Shown: piece by piece, positions 1 through 6,367 of the stretch | Layout of the letters: each line of letters begins with the position of its first letter | Position numbering within the stretch: the stretch's first letter is position 1 | Assembly: GCA_024636135.1 (NCBI GenBank) | Contig: JAGXHP010000003.1 | Coordinates: 1 to 10,720 of the forward strand | From: Chloroflexota bacterium | GTDB lineage: Bacteria; Chloroflexota; Limnocylindria; QHBO01 | Direction: 5' to 3' | DNA length: 10,720 nucleotides | The notes under the pieces: model-generated | Databases searched by the model: none | The model's input: only the letters and a program-made list of their open reading frames with translations | What the model was told of the DNA's origin: nothing | Translations under genes and position numbers: made by a program

Positions 1-269
1 GCATTCAGCCGTCGCTGCAGCTCCGGCAGCCCGACATCGCGCGGGAGATCCCGCGGACACGAGAATGCCGCGACCTGGCCGGTGGCATGCACCCCGGCAT
101 CGGTTCGCCCGGCAAGACGGACGTCGATCCGCTTGCCGATCAGCCTGTTAAGCGCCTTCTCCAACTCCCCCTGCACCGTCCGAGCGTTCGGCTGGACCTG
201 CGAGCCGGCAAAGGCCGTTCCGTCGTACTCGACGACTGCTCGCAGCACACGTTGCGCGTCGGCGGTCAT
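1..269 (-). CDS. truA: tRNA pseudouridine(38-40) synthase TruA, N-terminal part (runs off window)
   Basis: TruA isomerises uridines 38, 39 and 40 in the anticodon arm of many tRNAs. Only the first 89 codons are present, and the gene continues beyond base 1. The family's catalytic motif is visible as GRTDAGVHATGQ at residues 54-65, with D57 the predicted nucleophilic aspartate. Upstream, EYDGTAFAGSQVQ (14-26) matches the N-terminal strand and the F-x-G-x-Q-x-Q segment, and TVQGELEKAL (31-40) is the usual following helix. The ATG at 269 lies 29 bases after the rplQ stop. No strong Shine-Dalgarno is next to it (only a GAGGA close to the rplQ stop), so the start is probable rather than certain. 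Its place after rplQ is typical of Gram-positive-type genomes and suggests co-transcription with the alpha operon. The identification is secure although the gene is partial. Confidence 0.95.
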   Translation of the reverse strand, partial: MTADAQRVLRAVVEYDGTAFAGSQVQPNARTVQGELEKALNRLIGKRIDVRLAGRTDAGVHATGQVAAFSCPRDLPRDVGLPELQRRLN

Positions 270-298
270 CGGCCCGACCGGTATTGAATTGCCCGTCC

Positions 299-652
299 TC
301 AGACAAGCTCGATTTGGACGATCGGGGCAGAGTCACCAAGACGCTGCCCCAGCTTGACGATGCGCGTGTAGCCGGACGTTCGGTCGGCGTACTTCTCGGC
401 CAGCTCCGACATGAGCTTCTCGACGATGAGCGGCTCGTGCGGCATCTTGCTCACGAGCTGACGGCGCGCGTGAAGGTCGCCGCGCTTCGCCAGCGTGATC
501 ATGCCGTCCACCATGCCCCGAACCTCCTTGGCCTTGGCCTCGGTGGTCTTCACCTTCTCGTAGCGGATGATCGCGACGGCAAGGTTGCCGAGCATCGAGA
601 CGCGGTGCGCGTGGGTGCGGCTGAGCTTGCGCCCGGCGATCCGGTGCGGCAT
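299..652 (-). CDS. rplQ: 50S ribosomal protein L17
   Basis: L17 is a large-subunit protein near the peptide exit tunnel. The 117-residue product is the normal length for short bacterial L17. It opens with MPHRIAGRKLSRTHAHR, close to the family's MRHR-x-GRKL-x-R start. The conserved block IRYEKVKTTEAKAKEVR (29-45) is followed by the usual ITLAKRGDLHARR segment. The ATG at 652 follows the rpoA TAG by 4 bases. A GGGAG Shine-Dalgarno at 667-663, inside the last rpoA codons, lies 10 bases upstream, so translation is probably coupled to rpoA. The protein ends at VQIELV in the usual C-terminal strand. Nothing is unusual. Confidence 0.98.
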   Translation of the reverse strand: MPHRIAGRKLSRTHAHRVSMLGNLAVAIIRYEKVKTTEAKAKEVRGMVDGMITLAKRGDLHARRQLVSKMPHEPLIVEKLMSELAEKYADRTSGYTRIVKLGQRLGDSAPIVQIELV

Positions 653-656
653 CGGT

Positions 657-1694
657 CTAGGACTCCCGGTCCAGCTCGGCGGCGGCGGCCTCGTCGAGCT
701 CGGCCGAGGCCGGAAGATCCGACTCGTCGCTGCTCATGGCCGTCGCCTCGGGCGCGATGAAGCCACGAAGCGCCAGGCGCTCCTTGAGCTCATCAAGGCT
801 CTTCTGACCGAAGTTGCGCATGCGCAGGAACTCGTCATCGCTGAGCGACAGGACCTGGCCGATCTTCGTGATGCTGTTGCGCTTGAGGCTGTTGTAGGCA
901 CGCATCGGCAGATCCAGCTCCTCGATGGGCGCATCCAGGAGATTGGCACTGGGCGCCGATGGCGCCGCGGCCTCGCTGCCCGCCGCCGACGGTCGGCCAA
1001 TGTCGGTGAAGCGGTTGAACTCGCGGACGAGGATCTCGGCCGCCTGGTTCAGGGCCGACTGCGCGGTCGTCGTGCCGTCGGTCTCGATCTCGAGCGTCAG
1101 CTTGTCGTAGTTCGTCATCTGGCCGACACGGGTCTTCTCGACCTGGTAGTTCACGCGACGCACCGGGGAGAAGATCGCATCGACCGGCACGACGCCGATC
1201 GGCATGTCCTCGGTGTGCTCCGCCGGGCGATAGCCCATGCCGTTTTCGACGGTCAGGTCCATCTCGATCGAGCCGGAGTCCGAATCGAGGGTGAGCAGCA
1301 CGAGCTCGGGGTTCACGATCTCCACGTCCGCCGACTCGGTGATGTCGGCTGCGGTGACCGGCCCGGCGCCGCGCTTCATGAGCTTCAGCGTGATAGCGTG
1401 GCGAGCAAACGACCGCAGGCGCAGCTTCTTCACGTTCAGCACGATCTGGGTGACGTCTTCCTTGACGTTCTCGATCGTGCTGAACTCGTGGAAGACGCCG
1501 TTGATCTGCACGCTGGTGACGGCGGCGCCTTCCAGCGAGCTGAGCAGGACGCGACGCAGGCCGTTGCCGAGCGTCATCCCGTATCCCTCCTGGAGGGGGG
1601 TGACTTCGAAGCGGCTCAGGTTGCCCTCGGCATGCACCTCGTCGATGTGCGGGTCGGGCGCCTCGGGCTGCAGGGGGGTTTCAAGTTCGATCAT
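657..1694 (-). CDS. rpoA: DNA-directed RNA polymerase subunit alpha
   Basis: The alpha subunit dimerises to nucleate RNA polymerase assembly, and its C-terminal domain binds UP elements and activators. The 345-residue protein has an N-terminal dimerisation domain (about 1-235, with NGLRRVLLSSLEG at 44-56), a Ser/Ala-rich linker (about 236-255) and an alpha-CTD (about 256-312). The CTD residues known to contact DNA in E. coli are kept: R265, N268, K271, G296, K298, S299 and E302 fall in MRAYNSLK and FGQKSLDE. After the CTD an acidic, Ala/Glu/Asp/Ser-rich tail runs to residue 345, longer than in E. coli alpha (329 residues). The ATG at 1694 is 16 bases after the rpsD stop. An AGGAG that overlaps that stop (1712-1708) is the likely ribosome site, at a rather long spacing of 13 bases. 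Position between rpsD and rplQ is the standard alpha-operon arrangement. Confidence 0.99.
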   Translation of the reverse strand: MIELETPLQPEAPDPHIDEVHAEGNLSRFEVTPLQEGYGMTLGNGLRRVLLSSLEGAAVTSVQINGVFHEFSTIENVKEDVTQIVLNVKKLRLRSFARHAITLKLMKRGAGPVTAADITESADVEIVNPELVLLTLDSDSGSIEMDLTVENGMGYRPAEHTEDMPIGVVPVDAIFSPVRRVNYQVEKTRVGQMTNYDKLTLEIETDGTTTAQSALNQAAEILVREFNRFTDIGRPSAAGSEAAAPSAPSANLLDAPIEELDLPMRAYNSLKRNSITKIGQVLSLSDDEFLRMRNFGQKSLDELKERLALRGFIAPEATAMSSDESDLPASAELDEAAAAELDRES

Positions 1695-1710
1695 AAGAAG
1701 GATCAGGCTC

Positions 1711-2337
1711 CTAGCGCGAGTAGTACTCGACGACGAGCTGCTCGTTGAATTCGAGCGGCATCTGCTCGCGCGCCGGTTCGGCGAGAACGGTTCCGGAAAG
1801 CTTTGACGGGTCGGCGCTGACCCATTCGGGGATCTGGGCCGACTTCATCGTCTCGGGGGCGATCTTGAAGTACTCGCGACTTCGGCGGCTGTCCCGCACA
1901 TCGACCCGGTCTCCGACCTTGACGCCGAAGCTGGGAACGTTGGTGGGCCGCCCGTTCACCGCGAAATGGCCGTGGCTGACGAGCTGGCGCGCCTGCGCAC
2001 GGCTCGAGGCGAAGCCCATCCGGAAGACGACGTTGTCGAGGCGCATCTCGAGCATGCGCAGCAGGTTCTCGCCGGTGACGCCGTTGTGCTGCTCCGCCTT
2101 CTCGAAGTAGTTGCGGAACTGACGCTCCAGGACGGAGTAGCTCTTGCGGACCTTCTGCTTCTCGCGAAGCTGGAGGCCGTATTCGCTGACCTTGCGGCGG
2201 CGCATGGTGTTCATGCCCGGCGGTGTGCTGCGGCGCTCGAAAGCGCACTTGCGGCTGTAGCATCGGCTGCCCTTCAGGAAGAGCTTCAGCCCTTCGCGAC
2301 GGCAGATGCGGCAGACCGCGTCGTTGTAACGTGCCAT
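1711..2337 (-). CDS. rpsD: 30S ribosomal protein S4 (four-cysteine, zinc-type)
   Basis: S4 is a primary 16S rRNA-binding protein that starts assembly of the 30S body and helps shape the mRNA entry channel. In E. coli it also represses the alpha operon. The 208-residue product has an N-terminal zinc motif with C9, C12, C26 and C31, the C-x2-C-x13-C-x4-C spacing of zinc-binding S4. The S4 RNA-binding domain follows (about 98-160), including RLDNVVFRMGFASSRAQARQ and HGHFAVNGRPTNVPS, and the usual end is LVVEYYSR. The reading frame is open 24 codons further upstream, but the ATG at 2337 is chosen because MARYNDAVCR matches the family start. A GAGGGG at 2353-2348 lies 10 bases before it, and the longer form would run into rpsK. 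Whether this S4 autoregulates the operon cannot be told from the sequence. Confidence 0.98.
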   Translation of the reverse strand: MARYNDAVCRICRREGLKLFLKGSRCYSRKCAFERRSTPPGMNTMRRRKVSEYGLQLREKQKVRKSYSVLERQFRNYFEKAEQHNGVTGENLLRMLEMRLDNVVFRMGFASSRAQARQLVSHGHFAVNGRPTNVPSFGVKVGDRVDVRDSRRSREYFKIAPETMKSAQIPEWVSADPSKLSGTVLAEPAREQMPLEFNEQLVVEYYSR

Positions 2338-2353
2338 GTTGTTCAGTCCCCTC

Positions 2354-2749
2354 TCAGACCCGGCGCCGCTTGGGCGGTCGGCAGCCGTTGTGCGGAATGG
2401 GAGTGACATCCGTGATGGCGGTCACCTCGAGGCCGGCGGTCTGGAGCGAGCGAATCGCCTGCTCGCGGCCGCCTCCGGGTCCCTTGACGAAGACCTCGAT
2501 CTGGCGCATGCCGTTCTCCATCGCGCGCTTGGCGGCGATGTCCGCCGTCTGGGCGGCCGCGTACGGCGTGCTCTTGCGGGAGCCCTTGAAGCCGACCAGC
2601 CCCGCGCTCCCCCAGCTGATGACGTTGCCCGTCGTGTCGGTGATCGTCACGATCGTGTTGTTGAACGTCGACTGGATGTGCGCGTGCCCCGTCGGCACGT
2701 TCTTTCGCTCGCGCTTCTTGCCGCGCTGAGCGCGCTTACGCTCTGCCAT
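2354..2749 (-). CDS. rpsK: 30S ribosomal protein S11
   Basis: S11 is part of the 30S platform and contacts mRNA near the E site and the S7/S18/S21 region. The 131-residue protein matches family length. After a basic N-terminus it has GHAHIQSTFNNTIVTITD (21-38), GNVISWGSAG (41-50) and GFKGSRKSTPYAAA (53-66), with the conserved end ITDVTPIPHNGCRPPKRRRV. An open frame extends 22 codons further upstream, but those codons lie within the end of rpsM. The ATG at 2749 gives the typical start and has GGGAG at 2758-2754 just upstream. It follows rpsM by 10 bases and precedes rpsD by 16, which supports a single transcript. Confidence 0.98.
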   Translation of the reverse strand: MAERKRAQRGKKRERKNVPTGHAHIQSTFNNTIVTITDTTGNVISWGSAGLVGFKGSRKSTPYAAAQTADIAAKRAMENGMRQIEVFVKGPGGGREQAIRSLQTAGLEVTAITDVTPIPHNGCRPPKRRRV

Positions 2750-2759
2750 GGAACTCCCG

Positions 2760-3131
2760 TTACTTCTTGCGGCGGATGCCGACGGTCTTCTTCGGACCTC
2801 GGCGCTGCCGCGCATTGGTCTTGGTTCGCTGCCCGCGGACCGGCAGGTTGCGCCGATGGCGCAGCCCGCGGTAGGAGCCGATCTCCATCAGGCGCTTGAC
2901 GTTCAGGCTGACCTCGCGTCGAAGATCGCCCTCGACCTTGAACTGGCGGTCGACCACCTCGCGGAGACGGTTGACCTCCTCCTCGGTCAGGTCACGGACA
3001 CGCGTGTCCGGAGACACGTTGGCCGCGCCGATGGCCTTGCTGGCCGAGGTCGGGCCGATGCCGTGGATGTAGGTAAGGCCGATGATCACCCGCTTTTCGC
3101 GGGGAAGGTCGACGCCGGAGATACGTGCCAC
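2760..3131 (-). CDS. rpsM: 30S ribosomal protein S13
   Basis: S13 sits in the 30S head, contacts the P-site tRNA through its basic tail and forms inter-subunit bridges with L5 and 23S rRNA. The 123-residue product starts MARISGVDLPREKRV and has the helix-two-turns-helix motif YIHGIGPTSASKAI (21-34). The signature GSYRGLRHRRNLPVRGQRTKTNARQRRGP follows (family RGxRHRxxLPVRGQRTxTNARxRKG), and the basic tail ends in KKTVGIRRKK. The start is a GTG. Its Shine-Dalgarno AGGAGG at 3140-3135 overlaps the rpmJ stop codon and leaves only 3 bases to the start, which is unusually tight. The homologous start position leaves no sensible alternative. Confidence 0.98.
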   Translation of the reverse strand: MARISGVDLPREKRVIIGLTYIHGIGPTSASKAIGAANVSPDTRVRDLTEEEVNRLREVVDRQFKVEGDLRREVSLNVKRLMEIGSYRGLRHRRNLPVRGQRTKTNARQRRGPKKTVGIRRKK

Positions 3132-3138
3132 GATCCTC

Positions 3139-3252
3139 CTAGCCCTGCCGCTGCTTGTGCTTGGGAATGACGCAGATGACCATCACCACACCGGAGCGCT
3201 TGATGACCTTGCAGCGCTCGCAGCGCGGCTTTACGGATGCAGAAACTTTCAT
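3139..3252 (-). CDS. rpmJ: 50S ribosomal protein L36 (zinc-binding form)
   Basis: L36 is the smallest large-subunit protein and stabilises 23S rRNA near the base of the L7/L12 stalk. The 37-residue translation reads MKVSASVKPRCERCKVIKRS and then a strand ending in IPKHKQRQG. The zinc ligands C11, C14, C27 and H32 are all present, so this is the C+ (zinc) paralogue rather than the cysteine-free form made under zinc limitation in some bacteria. The ATG at 3252 overlaps the infA stop by 4 bases (ATGA), indicating coupled translation. The stop TAG overlaps the Shine-Dalgarno of rpsM. The gene is easily missed because it is so short, but the match is unambiguous. Confidence 0.98.
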   Translation of the reverse strand: MKVSASVKPRCERCKVIKRSGVVMVICVIPKHKQRQG

Positions 3253-3467
3253 CTCATCCTGTACGTGATGCGACCCCGGGTGAGGTCATACGGGGAAAGC
3301 TCAACTCGGACGGTGTCGCCGGGCAGGATGCGGATGAAGTTCTGGCGCAGCTTCCCGGAGATGTGTGCGAGCACTTCGTGCCCGTTCTCCAGGCGCACCT
3401 TGAACATCGCGTTCGGCAGGGGGAGAACGACCTCTCCCTCGACCTCAATGGCATCCTTCTTTGGCAA
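3249..3467 (-). CDS. infA: Translation initiation factor IF-1
   Basis: IF-1 binds the 30S A site during initiation, helping IF-2 and IF-3 select the initiator tRNA. The 72-residue product is exactly family length and is one OB-fold (S1-like) domain: EVEGEVVLPLPNAMFKVRL (8-26), NGHEVLAHISGKLRQNFIRI (28-47), LPGDTVRVELSPYDLTRGRI. The start is a TTG at 3467. Homology demands a start just before PKKDAIEVEG, no in-frame ATG or GTG lies nearby, and GAGGG at 3482-3478 is 10 bases upstream. A rare start codon on the first gene after a promoter may hold IF-1 output down, but that is inference. The gene is preceded by a 137-base non-coding gap with a promoter and overlaps rpmJ by 4 bases. Confidence 0.97.
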   Translation of the reverse strand: MPKKDAIEVEGEVVLPLPNAMFKVRLENGHEVLAHISGKLRQNFIRILPGDTVRVELSPYDLTRGRITYRMR

Positions 3468-3604
3468 GCGACACGCACCCTCGGTTCAGCGTTGAATCAT
3501 TGCAATGGGACTTACACACGGAAAGGCCGCCGCACAGGGCGACCCACGGAACGGAGAGTATACCCGCGCGTGCTGGACGGCGCAAGCCGCCGACCGGGGC
3601 GCAG
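3468..3604 (-). other. map-infA intergenic region and infA leader
   Basis: This 137-base gap contains no credible gene. From the map side it holds a short GC-rich inverted repeat (CGGCG/CGCCG around a 5-base loop) without a following T-run, so no clear terminator. The TTGCGC/TATACT promoter comes next, followed by a leader of about 80 bases and the infA Shine-Dalgarno. The leader is locally less GC-rich than its surroundings and contains a 10-bp palindrome, CATTGCAATG, at 3498-3507. Tiny reading frames exist (for example a 4-codon ATG frame over the palindrome) but have no ribosome site. Transcripts from the spc genes probably read through into infA, with the promoter adding initiation. Confidence 0.6.
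3557..3585 (-). promoter_or_regulatory. Sigma-70-type promoter for the infA-rpmJ-rpsM-rpsK-rpsD-rpoA-rplQ unit
   Basis: Read on the minus strand, TTGCGC (3585-3580) and TATACT (3562-3557) are separated by exactly 17 bases, and GG immediately precedes the -10 box. The -35 matches the housekeeping consensus TTGACA at 4 of 6 positions (T, T, G and the C at position 5), and the -10 matches TATAAT at 5 of 6. Transcription should start near 3550, giving a leader of about 80 bases before infA. The site falls in one of only two sizeable non-coding gaps in the window, downstream of map, where an alpha-operon promoter makes sense. Start-site position is estimated, not measured. Confidence 0.7.
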
Positions 3605-4384
3605 CTAGCGCTCGGTGAGTACCTCGGGACCGGCTTCCGTCACCGCGATCGTGTTCTCGAAATGGGCCGAGAGGCTTCCGTCGGAGGTGCGAACCGTCCA
3701 GTTGTCATCGGCCACGAACACGTCGTCCCCGCCGAGGTTGAACATCGGTTCGATGGCGAAGCACATCCCCGCCTCGATCTGCAATCCGAGCCCGGGCGTG
3801 CCGTAGTTCGGCACCTGCGGGTCCTCGTGCATCGAGCGTCCGATCCCATGGCCGACGAACGGCCGCACGATGCCGTACCCGTGCTCGCGCGCCACGGACT
3901 CGATGGCATGGCCGACGTCGCCGAGCCGCTGGCCGGGGCGAGCCGCTGCGATGCCGGCCTCCATGCCCCGCCGGGTGGCGTCGACCAGGTCAGAGACCTC
4001 GCGCGGCGCGGAGCCGACGATCCAGGTCCTGGCACAGTCCGCGTGCCAGCCATCGAGGATGCAGCCGATGTCGATGCTGACGACGTCCCCGTTCGCCACC
4101 CGCCGCCGAGGCGACGGGATGCCGTGCACGACCTCGTCGTTGACGCTGGCGCAGATCGAGCCCGGGAACGGGGGGTTCGTTCCGTAGCCCTTGAACGAGG
4201 GAATCGCGCCGGCGTCTCGGATCATTCGCTCGGCGATGGCGTCGAGGTCGCCGGTCGTGACTCCGGCACGCAGCTCGGCGTGCAGCACTTCGAGGATGCC
4301 GGCAAGGATGGCGCCGGCGCCGCGCATGCGGTCGATCTCCGAGGGGCGCTTGATCGTGACGGCGCCGGGGGTGCGCATGCTCAT
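3605..4384 (-). CDS. map: Methionine aminopeptidase, type I
   Basis: This dinuclear metal-dependent enzyme removes the initiator methionine from nascent proteins with a small second residue. The 259-residue product is a complete type I pita-bread fold. Predicted metal ligands are D105 (SIDIG), D116 (WHADCART), H179 (FVGHGIG), E212 (AIEPMF) and E243 (HFENTIAV). H87 (EVVHGIP) and H186 (SMHEDP) correspond to the substrate-positioning histidines H79 and H178 of the E. coli enzyme. No N-terminal zinc-finger or SH3-binding extension is present. The start is ATG at 4384, 4 bases after the adk stop. A second in-frame ATG lies two codons later, and neither has a clear Shine-Dalgarno, so reinitiation from adk is likely. 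Position after secY-adk is common in Gram-positive-type genomes and links the enzyme to new-protein maturation. Confidence 0.98.
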   Translation of the reverse strand: MSMRTPGAVTIKRPSEIDRMRGAGAILAGILEVLHAELRAGVTTGDLDAIAERMIRDAGAIPSFKGYGTNPPFPGSICASVNDEVVHGIPSPRRRVANGDVVSIDIGCILDGWHADCARTWIVGSAPREVSDLVDATRRGMEAGIAAARPGQRLGDVGHAIESVAREHGYGIVRPFVGHGIGRSMHEDPQVPNYGTPGLGLQIEAGMCFAIEPMFNLGGDDVFVADDNWTVRTSDGSLSAHFENTIAVTEAGPEVLTER

Positions 4385-4388
4385 CGGG

Positions 4389-5084
4389 TCAGTGGCCGGA
4401 TCGGCTGCCGATGCTCGACAGGATGGCGTCGGTCACCCGCTCGATCGGCTGGGTGCCATCGAGTCGATCGACGATTCCGGCGCGTTCGTAGTGCTCGACC
4501 ACGGCGAGCATCGGCGGGACCTGCTTGTCCAGGCGGGCGCGGACGACCTCGGGTCGATCGTCGTCGCGCTGCCGGAGCGGCGTGCCGTCGCGGTCACAGC
4601 GACCGGCCTCGCGCGGCGGGTCGGTGTCTTCGTGGTACGGGGTGCCGCACTGCGGACAGATCCAGCGGCCGGCAACTCGGCGCACGAGGATGTCGGTCGG
4701 CACCTCGATGTACAGCACGCGACGGATCCGCTCGCCGGCCGCCGCGAGGGTGTCATCGAGCGCTCGCGCCTGTCCGACCGTCCGCGGGAACCCATCGAGG
4801 ATGGCGCCGGCATCGGCGGCGGGACGTGCCAGCTCTTCCATGAACATCGCGATCGTGAGCTCGTCGGGCACGAGCTCCCCGGCTTCCATGTACCCGCGCG
4901 CGGCCTCGCCCAGCTCGGTGCCGGCGGCCAGCGCCGCGCGAAAGAGGTTCCCGGATGCCAGGTGCACGAGCCCCAGCTCACGCGACAGGATCGTGGCCTG
5001 AGTGCCTTTGCCGGCGCCGACAGCACCGACCAGCAGAAGGATCAGGCGTTCGGCACCGCGGTCCGCAACGGGCTCATCCGTCAC
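4389..5084 (-). CDS. adk: Adenylate kinase with zinc-binding LID
   Basis: Adk catalyses ATP + AMP to 2 ADP in the cytoplasm. The 231-residue protein is a long-form kinase. The P-loop is GAVGAGKGTQ (20-29), an AMP-binding segment ASGNLFR ends at R49, DGFPRT is at 97-102, and the LID covers about 140-180. The LID carries C143, C146, C163 and D166, the Cys3-Asp zinc set known from Gram-positive enzymes such as Geobacillus Adk. Two motif positions differ from the norm: the P-loop has AV where PP (or AP) is usual, and SGN replaces the common TGD. The start is GTG at 5084, overlapping the secY stop by 4 bases (GTGA). The N-terminus is about 10 residues longer than usual before the first strand, and no other in-frame start exists there. 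The catalytic arginines appear kept, so an active enzyme is expected. Confidence 0.96.
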   Translation of the reverse strand: MTDEPVADRGAERLILLLVGAVGAGKGTQATILSRELGLVHLASGNLFRAALAAGTELGEAARGYMEAGELVPDELTIAMFMEELARPAADAGAILDGFPRTVGQARALDDTLAAAGERIRRVLYIEVPTDILVRRVAGRWICPQCGTPYHEDTDPPREAGRCDRDGTPLRQRDDDRPEVVRARLDKQVPPMLAVVEHYERAGIVDRLDGTQPIERVTDAILSSIGSRSGH

Positions 5085-6367
5085 CGCATGAAGCCTTCGT
5101 AGTTGCGCATCATCATCTGCGCCTCGAGCTGCTTCATCGTCTCGACCACAACGCTCACCATGATGAGGATGCTGGTCCCGCCCAGCTGGAGGTTGCTCGT
5201 GCCGGGGATGAAGGCCGACACGATGAACGGCGTCACCGCGATTGTCCCGAGGAAGAGCGCGCCACCCAGCGTGATGCGATTCGTCACCCGACCCAGGAAC
5301 TCCTCGGTGGGCTTCCCGGGCCGAATACCCGGGATGAAGCCGCCGTTCTTGCGCAGGTAGTCCGCCGTCTGGTCCGGCCGGAACTGGAAGGCGGTGTAGA
5401 AGTACGTGAAGAACACGACGAGCAGGAAGTACAGCGACCCGTACAGCGGGATGTTGTTCTGCCCGTTGAGGTTGGTGGCGATGAAGTTCGCCGTGTCGCG
5501 CACCCAGCCGATGTCGCTGGCGGTGAAGTACTGGGCAATCTGCGCCGGGAACAGGAGGATGCTGACCGCGAAGATGATCGGGATCACGCCGGCCATCGTC
5601 ACCTTCAGCGGCAGGTACTGCGTCTGTCCCTGATACATGCGCCGCCCGCGCACGCGGCTGGCGTACTGCACCGGGATGCGGCGCTGGCCCTCGTTGATGA
5701 AGACCACGGCCGCCACCACCACGATCGCCACGATGACGAACGGGATGAGCCGCGCCAGCGAGTCCGGTCCGCTGAGAATCGGGCCGATCTGCTGCGGGAT
5801 GCTACCGACGATACCCGCGAAGATGATGAAGCTGATGCCGTTGCCCAGGCCCTTCTCGCTGATCAGCTCGCCGAGCCACATCAGGAGGATGGTGCCGGCC
5901 GTGAAGCTCAGCAGCAGGCTGAGGGTCTCGATGCTGAACAGAGAGTTCGCCGGGATGACGCCGTTCGCGGACAGCAGGACGCTGATGCCGTAGCCCTGCG
6001 CGAAGGCGAAGGGCACGGTCAGCATGCGCGTGTACTGGTTGATCTTGTTTCGGCCGTACTCGCCTTCGCGGCTCAGCTCCTCGAGCGCCGGGATCACGCC
6101 CCGCATCAACTGCATGACGATGCTCGAGTTGATGTACGGGTTTACGCCGAGCCCGATGACCGATGCAGCCGCCAGCCCACCTCCGGAGAAGATGTTGAGG
6201 ATGCTGAGCAGTGGGTTGTTCGTGAACAGGTCGGTCAGCGCCGCCGTGTTCACGTTCGGAATCGGGACGTTCGTCAGCGCCCGGAAGATCAGCAGGATCC
6301 CGAGCGTGAAGAGCAGCTTGCGCCGGATGTCCGGCGCCCGGAAGGCGGTGACGACCGTCTCGATCAA
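5081..6367 (-). CDS. secY: Protein translocase subunit SecY
   Basis: SecY is the channel of the Sec translocon in the inner membrane. The 428-residue product has ten predicted membrane segments, at about 17-33, 68-90, 113-133, 147-167, 178-197, 207-225, 256-276, 308-328, 367-387 and 397-412. The plug and TM2 region reads GGGLAAASVIGLGVNPYINS (62-81), containing SecY signature 1. The cytosolic C5 loop YLRKNGGFIPGIRPG (338-352) keeps the arginine equivalent to E. coli R357, needed for SecA-driven export (R349 here). The start is TTG at 6367, overlapping the rplO stop as TTGA, with only weak Shine-Dalgarno pairing. Homology (TAFRAPDIRRKLLFTLG) requires a start about here and no ATG or GTG is available. 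Coupling to rplO is therefore likely. It is followed by adk with a 4-base overlap. Confidence 0.98.
   Translation of the reverse strand: MIETVVTAFRAPDIRRKLLFTLGILLIFRALTNVPIPNVNTAALTDLFTNNPLLSILNIFSGGGLAAASVIGLGVNPYINSSIVMQLMRGVIPALEELSREGEYGRNKINQYTRMLTVPFAFAQGYGISVLLSANGVIPANSLFSIETLSLLLSFTAGTILLMWLGELISEKGLGNGISFIIFAGIVGSIPQQIGPILSGPDSLARLIPFVIVAIVVVAAVVFINEGQRRIPVQYASRVRGRRMYQGQTQYLPLKVTMAGVIPIIFAVSILLFPAQIAQYFTASDIGWVRDTANFIATNLNGQNNIPLYGSLYFLLVVFFTYFYTAFQFRPDQTADYLRKNGGFIPGIRPGKPTEEFLGRVTNRITLGGALFLGTIAVTPFIVSAFIPGTSNLQLGGTSILIMVSVVVETMKQLEAQMMMRNYEGFMR

Noticed and set aside
567..1748. Long plus-strand open frame opposite rpoA
   Set aside because: It is the antisense shadow of rpoA in a high-GC genome: no family resemblance, no ribosome site, and composition explained by the opposite coding strand.
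2338..2409. Upstream in-frame extension of rpsD
   Set aside because: It would overlap rpsK extensively; the ATG at 2337 has a Shine-Dalgarno and the family N-terminus.
3575..3604. Short GC inverted repeat after map as a terminator
   Set aside because: The stem is only 5 bp and no T-run follows on the transcribed strand; it also overlaps the -35 region of the promoter.
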